From Methanobacterium sp. (GTDB lineage Archaea > Methanobacteriota > Methanobacteria > Methanobacteriales > Methanobacteriaceae), in assembly GCA_003162655.1 (NCBI GenBank), contig PMMY01000131.1:1-7203 (forward strand): a DNA stretch of 7,203 nucleotides, written 5' to 3'. This document shows, piece after piece, positions 1 to 5,408 of the stretch. How positions within the stretch are numbered: the first letter of the stretch is position 1; the number at the start of each line of letters is the position of its first letter. Below the pieces are notes generated by a model. It was given only the letters and a program-made list of their open reading frames with translations. It did no database searches and was not told where the DNA came from. Position numbers and translations under genes: made by a program.

Positions 1-1
1 T

Positions 2-529
2 GAAGATATCGATGTCAAGATGCTCGGTAGTGGAAGAACCTTCGTCCTAGAGATAAAGGAGCCTAATATCCGTGAAATCGATCTAAAACATCTTGAAGAA
101 TCTATAAATGAACATGCTGAAGGCAAAGTAGAAATTTCAGAAATGAAATTTGTAGACAAAAAGCGAAGAGCAGAAATAAAAGAATCTTCAAGAGACACTT
201 ATAAAGTTTACAAGGCAACAGTCGAACTTGGAGATGAAATTGATAACTCTATTTTAGATTCATTGAAATCTATGAAGATCATCAATCAAAGAACACCAAT
301 AAGAGTATCCCACAGACGTGCTGATAAAATACGTACACGAGAAGTAACGAAACTTGAATATAAAAAGCTTGACTCTAAGATGTTAGAACTTATAATAGAA
401 TGTGAAGGAGGCCTTTATATTAAAGAACTTATTTCCGGCGATGAAAACAGAAGCAAGCCAAGTGTATCAGAAATACTCGGTACCAATGCAAAATGTGTAC
501 AACTTGATGTTATAGATGTAAACATTTAA
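2..529 (+). CDS. pus10: tRNA pseudouridine synthase Pus10, C-terminal part (5' end outside window)
   Basis: Archaeal Pus10 converts U54 and U55 of the tRNA T-arm to pseudouridine. The reading frame is open from base 2, so only the last 175 residues are visible; the N-terminal THUMP-type region and the start lie upstream. The first visible residues, EDIDVKMLGSGR, match the family's GRED(V/I)DVRMLGxGRPF block. By analogy with other families, the catalytic Asp is expected in this block, probably in the GRED part, so it falls at the window edge (second visible codon). Further family blocks are RTPIRVSHRRADKIRTR (about visible residues 97-113) and GGLYIKELISGD followed by KPSVSEIL (about 136-158). 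The gene ends with TAA. It sits upstream of the eL21-Rpo4-DUF655-KsgA block, as in many euryarchaea, but is separated from it by 300 bases, so it is probably not co-transcribed with it. The family call is secure; the start is unknown. Confidence 0.93.
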   Translation, partial: EDIDVKMLGSGRTFVLEIKEPNIREIDLKHLEESINEHAEGKVEISEMKFVDKKRRAEIKESSRDTYKVYKATVELGDEIDNSILDSLKSMKIINQRTPIRVSHRRADKIRTREVTKLEYKKLDSKMLELIIECEGGLYIKELISGDENRSKPSVSEILGTNAKCVQLDVIDVNI

Positions 530-763
530 AGTATGAGAATGAATAGTATTATATAGTTATAAAAAATCAAAATATATATTTACATCCTTGAAATATTAAA
601 CAACAAAATTTGAAAATCCATTAATATCGGTTTGGTATCAAATAAATCTGATTTAAACGAATTTTATCATCAAATATTGGATCAGTGCACTGTTTGGGTT
701 AGAATTGAGGATATTAAATTTTATTGAGTAAAATTGAAACCAGATTTTAGAGTTTTGGTTGAT

Positions 764-773
764 ATTTTATAAA
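764..773 (+). promoter_or_regulatory. Candidate TATA box for the rpl21e-rpoF-DUF655 operon
   Basis: The stretch ATTTTATAAA lies about 60 bases before the eL21 ATG. Archaeal TATA boxes are centred about 25-27 bases upstream of the transcription start, which would put the start near 795 and leave a leader of roughly 35 bases containing the Shine-Dalgarno site. The match to TTTATATA is imperfect and no strong BRE is evident, so this is only a candidate. Confidence 0.35.
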
Positions 774-815
774 ACTGATATACAGTCATCTTAATGCAGA
801 CCCTTTAAGGGTTTT

Positions 816-821
816 GGAGGT
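816..821 (+). promoter_or_regulatory. Strong Shine-Dalgarno site of rpl21e
   Basis: GGAGGT is a full anti-16S match, 8 bases ahead of the ATG at 830, which fixes that start. A perfect 6+1+6 inverted repeat, ACCCTT-T-AAGGGT (800-812), lies 3 bases upstream of it. Confidence 0.85.
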
Positions 822-829
822 TTAAAAAT

Positions 830-1123
830 ATGGTAAAAAGATCAAAAGGTTCAAGAAGTAAAACACGTTACAAACTTAGAAAGACTATACGAGTAGGTAG
901 AACAAACCCTATAACCAAAAAAATACAAACCTTCGATGAAAGTGATATTGTTCACATAATAATCGATCCAAGTATTCACAAAGGTCAACCACACCCACGT
1001 TTCCATGGAAAAACGGGTAAAGTTGAAGATAAAAGGGGAAGCGCTTACATAGTAGAAATAAACGACGGAAATAAGGCTAAAAAATTAATAATCAGACCAG
1101 AACATCTTAAAATACAAGAGTGA
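830..1123 (+). CDS. rpl21e: Large ribosomal subunit protein eL21 (L21e)
   Basis: This 97-residue basic protein is a structural component of the archaeal 50S subunit. The N-terminus is rich in Lys and Arg ([17 protein letters not shown]), as expected for rRNA contact. The hallmark HPRFHGKTG is at residues 55-63, followed by the SH3-like-barrel segment [16 protein letters not shown] and the terminal IRPEHLK (88-94). The length is normal for archaea. The ATG start is supported by the GGAGGT site 8 bases upstream. The stop TGA (1121-1123) is separated from the Rpo4 ATG by only 4 bases, indicating co-transcription and probably coupled translation. eL21 followed by rpoF and DUF655 is a conserved archaeal gene order. 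Confidence 0.97.
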   Translation: MVKRSKGSRSKTRYKLRKTIRVGRTNPITKKIQTFDESDIVHIIIDPSIHKGQPHPRFHGKTGKVEDKRGSAYIVEINDGNKAKKLIIRPEHLKIQE

Positions 1124-1127
1124 TTTG

Positions 1128-1460
1128 ATGATTGGAAAAAAAGTCATTGAAACCGACCCTATCACTATTGCAGAAGCTAAACAAATGCTTGAAGAAAGTT
1201 CAGAGTCTTACGATCCAACCTACGAACAGAATCTTGCAATGGATCATGTGACCAAGTTTTCAAAACTTGATGTAGAAACTGCTCAGAAGCTTGTTAACGA
1301 GCTTCAGGAAATAATAAAAAAAACACAAGCTATAAAAATAGCTGATATCATGCCGCTGGATCTAGCAGATCTGAGGTTGATGTTTGCAAAGGAAAGGGGT
1401 TCACACAAAAAAGAAGAGTTAGAACAGATTTTAGAGATAGTGAACAAGTATAGAGAATAA
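1128..1460 (+). CDS. rpoF: DNA-directed RNA polymerase subunit Rpo4 (RpoF, Rpb4 homologue)
   Basis: Rpo4/F pairs with Rpo7/E to form the stalk of archaeal RNA polymerase, which helps open complex formation and binds emerging RNA. The 110-residue product has the family layout: a short N-terminal strand (MIGKKVIE), a helical segment that contacts Rpo7, and a C-terminal HRDC-like helical bundle. That bundle carries the typical block IMPLDLADLRLMFAKER (about residues 74-90) and the terminal EELEQILEIVNKY. I chose the ATG at 1128. A TTG at 1125 immediately before it would add one residue and cannot be excluded. The GAGTGAT stretch overlapping the eL21 stop codon supplies a partial Shine-Dalgarno site, consistent with translational coupling. 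The next gene follows after 68 bases. Confidence 0.95.
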   Translation: MIGKKVIETDPITIAEAKQMLEESSESYDPTYEQNLAMDHVTKFSKLDVETAQKLVNELQEIIKKTQAIKIADIMPLDLADLRLMFAKERGSHKKEELEQILEIVNKYRE

Positions 1461-1518
1461 TGCTGAAATGATTCCGTATGGAACATTTCGAAATTTTTAG
1501 AAATATAAATAACCATCC

Positions 1519-1525
1519 GGGTGGT
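1519..1525 (+). promoter_or_regulatory. Shine-Dalgarno-like site deciding the DUF655 start
   Basis: GGGTGGT stands 3 bases before the ATG at 1529. The spacing is short but the G-rich match is the only one nearby. It supports the 1529 start over the in-frame ATG at 1478, which lacks a comparable site. Confidence 0.5.
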
Positions 1526-1528
1526 TTG

Positions 1529-2110
1529 ATGGAAGATCATGCAATTATCCTTGATTATCTTCCTTTAGGTTATGTTAAGGAAGGTACACCTTCATTTAAA
1601 AGGAAACCCATAGCTCAAGCTGTAGGGACAGAAGAATTCACCCTTCTGGAACTCATTCCCAAGGAAAGGGTTCAGTTGGACATACATGAACGAGTTTACA
1701 TAGGTCCAGGTAAGCGGGATGAAATAGCCCGTGTCAACAGTAGATTAAAGTATGATAAGCTCACTACCACTGCAAGAGTAGAGTTGGATTATGTTATCGA
1801 GGAAATAATAAAAGAAAATGAGGACAAGTTCATTGAATTCTTCAACGAAGCAGGCCCAATTTCAACCAGGTTACACCAACTTGAATTATTGCCAGGAATA
1901 GGTAAGAAGCACATGTGGGATATTATAAACGCACGAAAAGAAGCTAAATTCACTAGCTTCGAAGATATAAAAGACCGCGTAAGCATGCTTGCTGAACCAG
2001 TTAAACTTATCGCAAAACGAGTTCATCTAGAACTAGAAGCAGGCGAAGAAAGAAAGGGAAAAATGAAATACATACTATTCACAAGACCCCCAAAACCTAA
2101 AAAAGCTTAA
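1529..2110 (+). CDS. DUF655 family protein (archaeal, helix-hairpin-helix containing)
   Basis: This is a conserved archaeal protein of unknown biochemical function, 193 residues from the chosen start. The N-terminus, EDHAIILDYLPLGYVKEG, is the characteristic DUF655 opening, followed by a beta-rich, OB-like part (to about residue 85; fold inferred). A C-terminal helix-hairpin-helix LPGIGKKHMWDII (about 121-133) suggests contact with nucleic acid, and the basic tail RPPKPKKA supports this. An in-frame ATG at 1478 would add 17 residues (MEHFEIFRN...), but these do not look like the family start and have a poorer ribosome site. The gene lies between rpoF and ksgA, the usual place for this family, which points to a role in translation, rRNA maturation or RNA handling. 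That role is inferred from neighbours only. A T9 run follows the stop, so it probably closes the eL21 operon. Confidence 0.9.
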   Translation: MEDHAIILDYLPLGYVKEGTPSFKRKPIAQAVGTEEFTLLELIPKERVQLDIHERVYIGPGKRDEIARVNSRLKYDKLTTTARVELDYVIEEIIKENEDKFIEFFNEAGPISTRLHQLELLPGIGKKHMWDIINARKEAKFTSFEDIKDRVSMLAEPVKLIAKRVHLELEAGEERKGKMKYILFTRPPKPKKA

Positions 2111-2117
2111 TTCCCTA

Positions 2118-2126
2118 TTTTTTTTT
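2118..2126 (+). terminator. T-run terminator after DUF655
   Basis: Nine consecutive T residues begin 8 bases after the DUF655 stop, with further T-rich sequence after them. Oligo-T tracts in the non-template strand are the usual intrinsic termination signal in archaea. This suggests that ksgA, 125 bases downstream of DUF655, has its own promoter or depends on read-through. Confidence 0.6.
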
Positions 2127-2235
2127 AATTTTGTAAGTTTCTGTTGATTTTATCCATATCACAATATCGATATCTTACAGATTTGTACATTAAATAATTG
2201 TATGGTCAAAATCTTATTAGGAGTTAATAATTTAC

Positions 2236-3075
2236 ATGTTGTCTGAAACTCTCAAAATTTTAAATAAAGAAGGTATAAAACTCGATAAACGAAAGGGACA
2301 GAACTACCTTATAGACAAGGATGTATTATCTAGAATAATCCATAGTGCGGATCTCTCAAAAACAGATACTGTACTCGAAATAGGAGCTGGTATAGGCACT
2401 TTAACCATTCCACTAGCAAAAAATGCTGGAAAAGTTATTGCTGTTGAACAGGACAGGAAGATTGCCGCCATATTGGTAAAAAGACTTAAAAAACTCCAAA
2501 TTTCAAATGTAGAGATTATTATTGGTGATGCAACGAAAATTGCCTTTCCAAAATTCAACAAAGTCGTATCAAACCTGCCCTACAAAATATCATCACCAAT
2601 AACTTTCAAGATTCTTAAATATAATTTTGAATTAGCAGTTCTCATGTACCAGATGGAGTTCGCTGAACGCATGATTGCATATCCTGGTGATTCTAATTAC
2701 TCGAGACTTTCGGTTATGATACACTTTTACACTAACGCGGAAATGCTTTTCAAAGTCTCAAAAAAAGTTTTTCTCCCAAAACCCAAGGTATCTTCTGCAG
2801 TTATCATGCTGACCCCAAAGAATGGATTGGACGTTGATGAATTCTTATTAAATGTTACAAGAGCTCTATTTCAGCATAAACGTAAAAAAGTTAGAAATGC
2901 TCTAATGGATTCTTTCCATGAGATCGGTGAATTAGATAAATATGAAAGAAGGGACTTAATATCCAAACTCGATCAAGAACTCTTGAATCAGAGGGTTTTT
3001 AATATGGAACCAAAAAACATTCGAAAACTCTCTAAAGAAATAGAACGAACTATAAAAGACAAAGATAATCCTTAA
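2236..3075 (+). CDS. ksgA: 16S rRNA adenine dimethyltransferase RsmA/KsgA (Dim1 family)
   Basis: The enzyme uses S-adenosylmethionine to dimethylate two adjacent adenines in the 3'-terminal helix 45 of 16S rRNA, a late small-subunit maturation step. The 279 residues contain GQNYLID (21-27, family GQxFL block), SAM motif I VLEIGAGIGTLT (46-57), the ribose-binding acidic residue in AVEQD (69-73), GDAT (97-100) and the catalytic NLPY (113-116) that stacks the target adenine. The C-terminal rRNA-binding domain includes PKPKVSSAV (181-189) and the basic QHKRKKVRNAL (213-223). The length is typical of archaeal members. The ATG at 2236 has an AGGAG site at 2219-2223, with slightly long spacing (12 bases). 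The gap upstream starts with a T9 run and contains only weak TATA-like stretches such as TTAAATAA (2190-2197), so its transcription start is uncertain. Confidence 0.96.
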   Translation: MLSETLKILNKEGIKLDKRKGQNYLIDKDVLSRIIHSADLSKTDTVLEIGAGIGTLTIPLAKNAGKVIAVEQDRKIAAILVKRLKKLQISNVEIIIGDATKIAFPKFNKVVSNLPYKISSPITFKILKYNFELAVLMYQMEFAERMIAYPGDSNYSRLSVMIHFYTNAEMLFKVSKKVFLPKPKVSSAVIMLTPKNGLDVDEFLLNVTRALFQHKRKKVRNALMDSFHEIGELDKYERRDLISKLDQELLNQRVFNMEPKNIRKLSKEIERTIKDKDNP

Positions 3076-3104
3076 ATAATTAATTGTTTGAATGTTAAAA
3101 ATTG

Positions 3105-3112
3105 TATATATA
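3105..3112 (+). promoter_or_regulatory. TATA box of the CMD-family gene
   Basis: TATATATA preceded by an A-rich stretch (TTAAAAATTG) lies 29 bases upstream of the ATG at 3142. A start about 25-27 bases downstream would give a leader of only a few bases. The box lies between ksgA and the gene, and inside the frame if a TTG at 3088 were used, which argues against that TTG. Confidence 0.5.
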
Positions 3113-3141
3113 GCATTAAACATAATTTAATCTGTGATACA

Positions 3142-3450
3142 ATGGATAGATCTCCATACGAAATTTTCCAGTTAGAATGTCCCGAACTTGCAGCCAAGTT
3201 CAATGAACTGGTACAAATTCAGCGTTCATTAAAAGGGCTTGATCAAAAAACTAAACAATTGATAAACATTGCCATACAGACATCCAACAGAAACCCAACT
3301 GGGGTTAAGATGCATGCTACGATGGCAAAAAAAGATGGCGCAACAAGAGAAGAAGTAGTTGGAGCTGTAACCATGAATTTGCACCTTTCAGGTCTTTCAA
3401 CTGTTCTTGAATGCCTTCCATCAGCAATTGAAGGTTATGAACTTGATTAA
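3142..3450 (+). CDS. Carboxymuconolactone decarboxylase (CMD/AhpD-fold) family protein lacking CxxC
   Basis: This small all-helical protein of 102 residues shows the CMD core pattern: LDQKTKQLINIAIQTSNRNP (33-52), then VKMHATMAKKDGATREEVVGAVTMNLHLSGL (55-85). In AhpD-like thiol peroxidase members the core helix carries CxxCxxxH. Here the two cysteine positions before His58 are Asn51 and Gly54, so canonical disulfide peroxidase chemistry is not possible at that site. The only cysteines are Cys13 and Cys91. The substrate is unknown, and ring cleavage of carboxymuconolactone is not implied by the fold. The ATG at 3142 is preceded by GTGATAC (3134-3140), a partial match to the 16S tail. A longer frame from TTG at 3088 is rejected because a TATA box lies inside it. 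The gene sits alone between ksgA and a HemK-type methyltransferase, with its own promoter-like and T-run signals. It probably works as an oligomer, as family members do. Confidence 0.85.
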   Translation: MDRSPYEIFQLECPELAAKFNELVQIQRSLKGLDQKTKQLINIAIQTSNRNPTGVKMHATMAKKDGATREEVVGAVTMNLHLSGLSTVLECLPSAIEGYELD

Positions 3451-3457
3451 GCTAATA

Positions 3458-3466
3458 TTTTTTTTT
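3458..3466 (+). terminator. T-run terminator after the CMD gene
   Basis: Nine T residues follow 7 bases after the CMD stop codon, and AT-rich sequence continues to the next start. Together with the upstream TATA box this makes the CMD gene look like a separate transcription unit. Confidence 0.55.
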
Positions 3467-3509
3467 ATTTAAATTTAATTTTATGAAAAATTTGATTTGG
3501 AATTAAAAT

Positions 3510-4100
3510 ATGATAAACTACCAAGGAATGGAGTTTCTAATTTGTGATAAGGTATATGAACCTGCAGATGATACATTTCTACTTGCAAAAAACCTATTGG
3601 TAAAAAAATCCGATAATGTGCTGGAAATAGGTACAGGAACCGGTATCATAGCAATTATAGCCTCCAAGAAAGTTAAAAGAGTAGTTGCAGTTGATATCAA
3701 TAGGTATGCTGTAGAATGTGCCAAGAAGAACTCTGAGATTAATCTGGCACGTGTTGATATCAGATGGGGCGATCTTTTTGATCCTGTTGATGAAGAAAAA
3801 TTCGATCTCATACTATTCAACACCCCTTATCTTCCAATCGAGGATGATGAATTGGTTGATGATGAACTTGAAGTTGCTTGGAACGGTGGGAAAGATGGAA
3901 GATTCGTTATAAATCGTTTTATTGAAGGTCTCGTTGAACATCTCAACCCAGCTGGACGTGTTCAGCTTGTTCAATCTTCACTCTCCAATGTAGAAGAAAC
4001 AACTGGAAGATTAATGGAACTGGGTTTTGAAGTCTGTGTAACAGATAGTGAAAGATTTTTCTTTGAAGAAATTGTTGTTTTAACAGCAAAGCTGGTCTGA
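3510..4100 (+). CDS. HemK2/Mtq2 (N6AMT1)-like protein N5-glutamine methyltransferase
   Basis: This Rossmann-fold SAM methyltransferase of 196 residues is the short archaeal/eukaryal type, without the extra N-terminal domain of bacterial PrmC. Eukaryotic relatives methylate the glutamine of the GGQ motif in the class I release factor, working with Trm112; the same role on aRF1 is inferred here. Visible blocks are VYEPADDTFLL (15-25, the family signature with ExAExTFLL pattern), motif I VLEIGTGTG (37-45), acidic VD (61-62) and NTPYLP (104-109) at the place of the catalytic (N/D)PPY. WNGGKDGR (124-131) follows. The second residue of NPPY is Thr here; Asn, Pro and Tyr, which contact the substrate amide, remain. 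The ATG at 3510 has only a weak GGAAT upstream, and an in-frame ATG at 3528 would remove six residues but leave the VYEPADD block intact. No Trm112 gene is in the window. Confidence 0.88.
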   Translation: MINYQGMEFLICDKVYEPADDTFLLAKNLLVKKSDNVLEIGTGTGIIAIIASKKVKRVVAVDINRYAVECAKKNSEINLARVDIRWGDLFDPVDEEKFDLILFNTPYLPIEDDELVDDELEVAWNGGKDGRFVINRFIEGLVEHLNPAGRVQLVQSSLSNVEETTGRLMELGFEVCVTDSERFFFEEIVVLTAKLV

Positions 4101-4110
4101 TTATTCCATT

Positions 4111-4129
4111 ATTTATATTTATTATAAAT
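4111..4129. terminator. Inverted repeat in the convergent gap, possible bidirectional terminator
   Basis: ATTTATA (4111-4117) and TATAAAT (4123-4129) form a perfect 7-base inverted repeat with a 5-base loop. It lies in the 40-base gap where the plus-strand methyltransferase and the minus-strand permease genes converge, and an oligo-A run (4132-4136) gives a T5 tract on the minus strand just before the repeat. The stem is all A/T and therefore weak, so the assignment is tentative. Confidence 0.3.
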
Positions 4130-4140
4130 TTAAAAATGAA

Positions 4141-5397
4141 TTAGAAGAATATGGTAGCAAGCAAACCTACACTAAGTCCCATCACAGTCAAAACAGTTGC
4201 AATGGCAATGAAATTAAATAATCTTGAGTTTACATATTTTCCCATGACCCTTTTATCATTGATGATCAACAACATGAGTATCAATACAAATGGGAGTAAT
4301 AGACCGTTTGCAACTTGGGAAAGGAATAGAATAGTCAGAAGCGGAACGCTAGGGATCATAATTATAATCACTGCAAGTATTATAAGTCCCAGATAAAGAC
4401 CATGAAATACTGGTGCTTCTCTGAACCCCTTTGAAACTCCAGCCTCAAAACCTAAGCTTTCACAAACGTAGTAAGCCGTGGAGAGGGGTAGAATACTAGC
4501 TGCAAAAAGTGAAGCATTTAAAAATCCAAATGCAAATAATATACTCGCATAGTGGCCTGCAAGAGGAACAAGTGCATTGGAAACATCTGCAACATTGGTT
4601 ACTTGTATTCCGTTCGTGTATATGGTGGCTGCACATGCTAGAACTATGAAAAATGCAACAATATTCACAACTATGGCCCCAAAGATAGCGTCTATTTTAG
4701 AGTACTTCAAGTTCTTTAAACTAATTCCCTTCTCAACAACTGAAGACTGTATATAAAACATCATCCAGGGCGCTATTGTTGTTCCAACGATTCCTATCAC
4801 CATGGTGATGTAGGCAGTACTCAAACTTACTTGGGGCAGTATTACACTATTTGCAGCAAGTCCCCAGTTGGGTCCTGCAAGAAATCCTGCAACAATGTAC
4901 GACAAATAAAGGGAGGATGCTAGTAAAAATACTTTTTCAACACTTTTATAGTTACCCTTAACCACCAACAACCATACAAATAATGCTGCAGCCGGTAAAG
5001 CAATAAAACGGGGAACTCCAAATATTCCTGCACTAACAGCTATCCCTGAAAACTCAGCTAGAACATTTCCAAAGTTGGCCATTAGCAAAGCTATCATCAT
5101 TAAAAAGGTAAATTTGATTCCCACCTTTTCACGTATAAGATCTGCAAGCCCTTTACCAGATACTATACCCATCCTGACGCCCATTTCCTGTATAACAGCT
5201 AAGGCTATTATCATTGGGATAAATGTCCATAGAAGGCTGTAACCAAATTGAGAACCCGCCAGAGAGTATGTTGTAATCCCCCCTGCGTCGTTGTCAACAT
5301 TTGCAGTGATAATTCCAGGACCCATTACCGAGAGGAAAATTATAAAACTCAAAAATGCGGGACTTTTAAAAAGCCTGCGAAAAATAGTAAAATCCAT
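4141..5397 (-). CDS. Nramp (SLC11)-family divalent metal permease, noncanonical; possible Mg2+ importer
   Basis: This 418-residue integral membrane protein has about 11 hydrophobic segments and the LeuT-type Nramp fold. The opening MGPGIITANVDNDAGG (25-40) is the unwound first membrane helix. Classic Mn/Fe Nramps have DPGN there, and this protein has D35-N-D-A-G-G. In the sixth helix, GTTIAPWMMFY (205-215) replaces the classic segment whose methionine (AxMPH type) binds soft transition metals. QVANGLLLPF (361-370) is a well-kept family block. From memory, Nramp-related Mg2+ transporters (NRMT) carry similar DxDAG and PWMxFY patterns, which fits Mg2+, though Mn2+ is not excluded. The ATG at 5397 has GAGGT at 5404-5408, overlapping the stop of the MgtE-type sensor gene 9 bases upstream, so the two are translationally coupled. 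This pairing suggests that the sensor gates or monitors this pore. The fold is certain; the substrate is inferred. Confidence 0.92.
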   Translation of the reverse strand: MDFTIFRRLFKSPAFLSFIIFLSVMGPGIITANVDNDAGGITTYSLAGSQFGYSLLWTFIPMIIALAVIQEMGVRMGIVSGKGLADLIREKVGIKFTFLMMIALLMANFGNVLAEFSGIAVSAGIFGVPRFIALPAAALFVWLLVVKGNYKSVEKVFLLASSLYLSYIVAGFLAGPNWGLAANSVILPQVSLSTAYITMVIGIVGTTIAPWMMFYIQSSVVEKGISLKNLKYSKIDAIFGAIVVNIVAFFIVLACAATIYTNGIQVTNVADVSNALVPLAGHYASILFAFGFLNASLFAASILPLSTAYYVCESLGFEAGVSKGFREAPVFHGLYLGLIILAVIIIMIPSVPLLTILFLSQVANGLLLPFVLILMLLIINDKRVMGKYVNSRLFNFIAIATVLTVMGLSVGLLATIFF

Positions 5398-5403
5398 TAA
5401 ATA

Positions 5404-5408
5404 ACCTC
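5404..5408 (-). promoter_or_regulatory. Shine-Dalgarno site of the permease overlapping the sensor stop codon
   Basis: On the minus strand, GAGGT begins inside the TGA stop (5409-5407) of the sensor gene and stands 6 bases before the permease ATG. The overlap implies coupled translation and a fixed ratio of the two proteins. Confidence 0.75.

Larger units (their letters stand above)
530..829. other. AT-rich intergenic region between pus10 and rpl21e
   Basis: This 300-base gap has no convincing open frame. It holds a perfect 12-base AT palindrome, AAATATATATTT (570-581), that could serve as a TATA element in either direction. It also holds a perfect 10-base palindrome, CAGTGCACTG (683-692), that stands out from the AT-rich surroundings. 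A likely eL21 promoter lies near 764-773, and a short inverted repeat at 800-812 sits just before the eL21 Shine-Dalgarno site. No clear T-run terminator for pus10 is visible, and no C and D box pair typical of a C/D sRNA was found. A small RNA or a long leader for the ribosomal operon remains possible but unproven. Confidence 0.6.

Noticed and set aside
1485..1494. ATTTCGAAAT palindrome before DUF655
   Set aside because: It is inside an operon gap, short and AT-rich, with no independent promoter evidence strong enough to make it an operator.
1478..1528. 17-residue extension of DUF655 from an upstream in-frame ATG
   Set aside because: The residues are unlike the family opening (EDHAIILDYLP) and the ATG has no good ribosome site, while the ATG at 1529 is preceded by GGGTGGT.
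1304..1540. 78-codon minus-strand open frame across rpoF and the DUF655 start
   Set aside because: Shadow of two real genes; no recognisable domain.
2164..2173. ATATCGATAT palindrome before ksgA
   Set aside because: A short AT-dominated palindrome is expected by chance in such sequence, and no paired site or promoter geometry supports it.
3088..3141. TTG-initiated 18-residue N-terminal extension of the CMD protein
   Set aside because: A TATATATA promoter element lies inside it, and the ATG at 3142 has a partial Shine-Dalgarno match and gives the normal family start and length.
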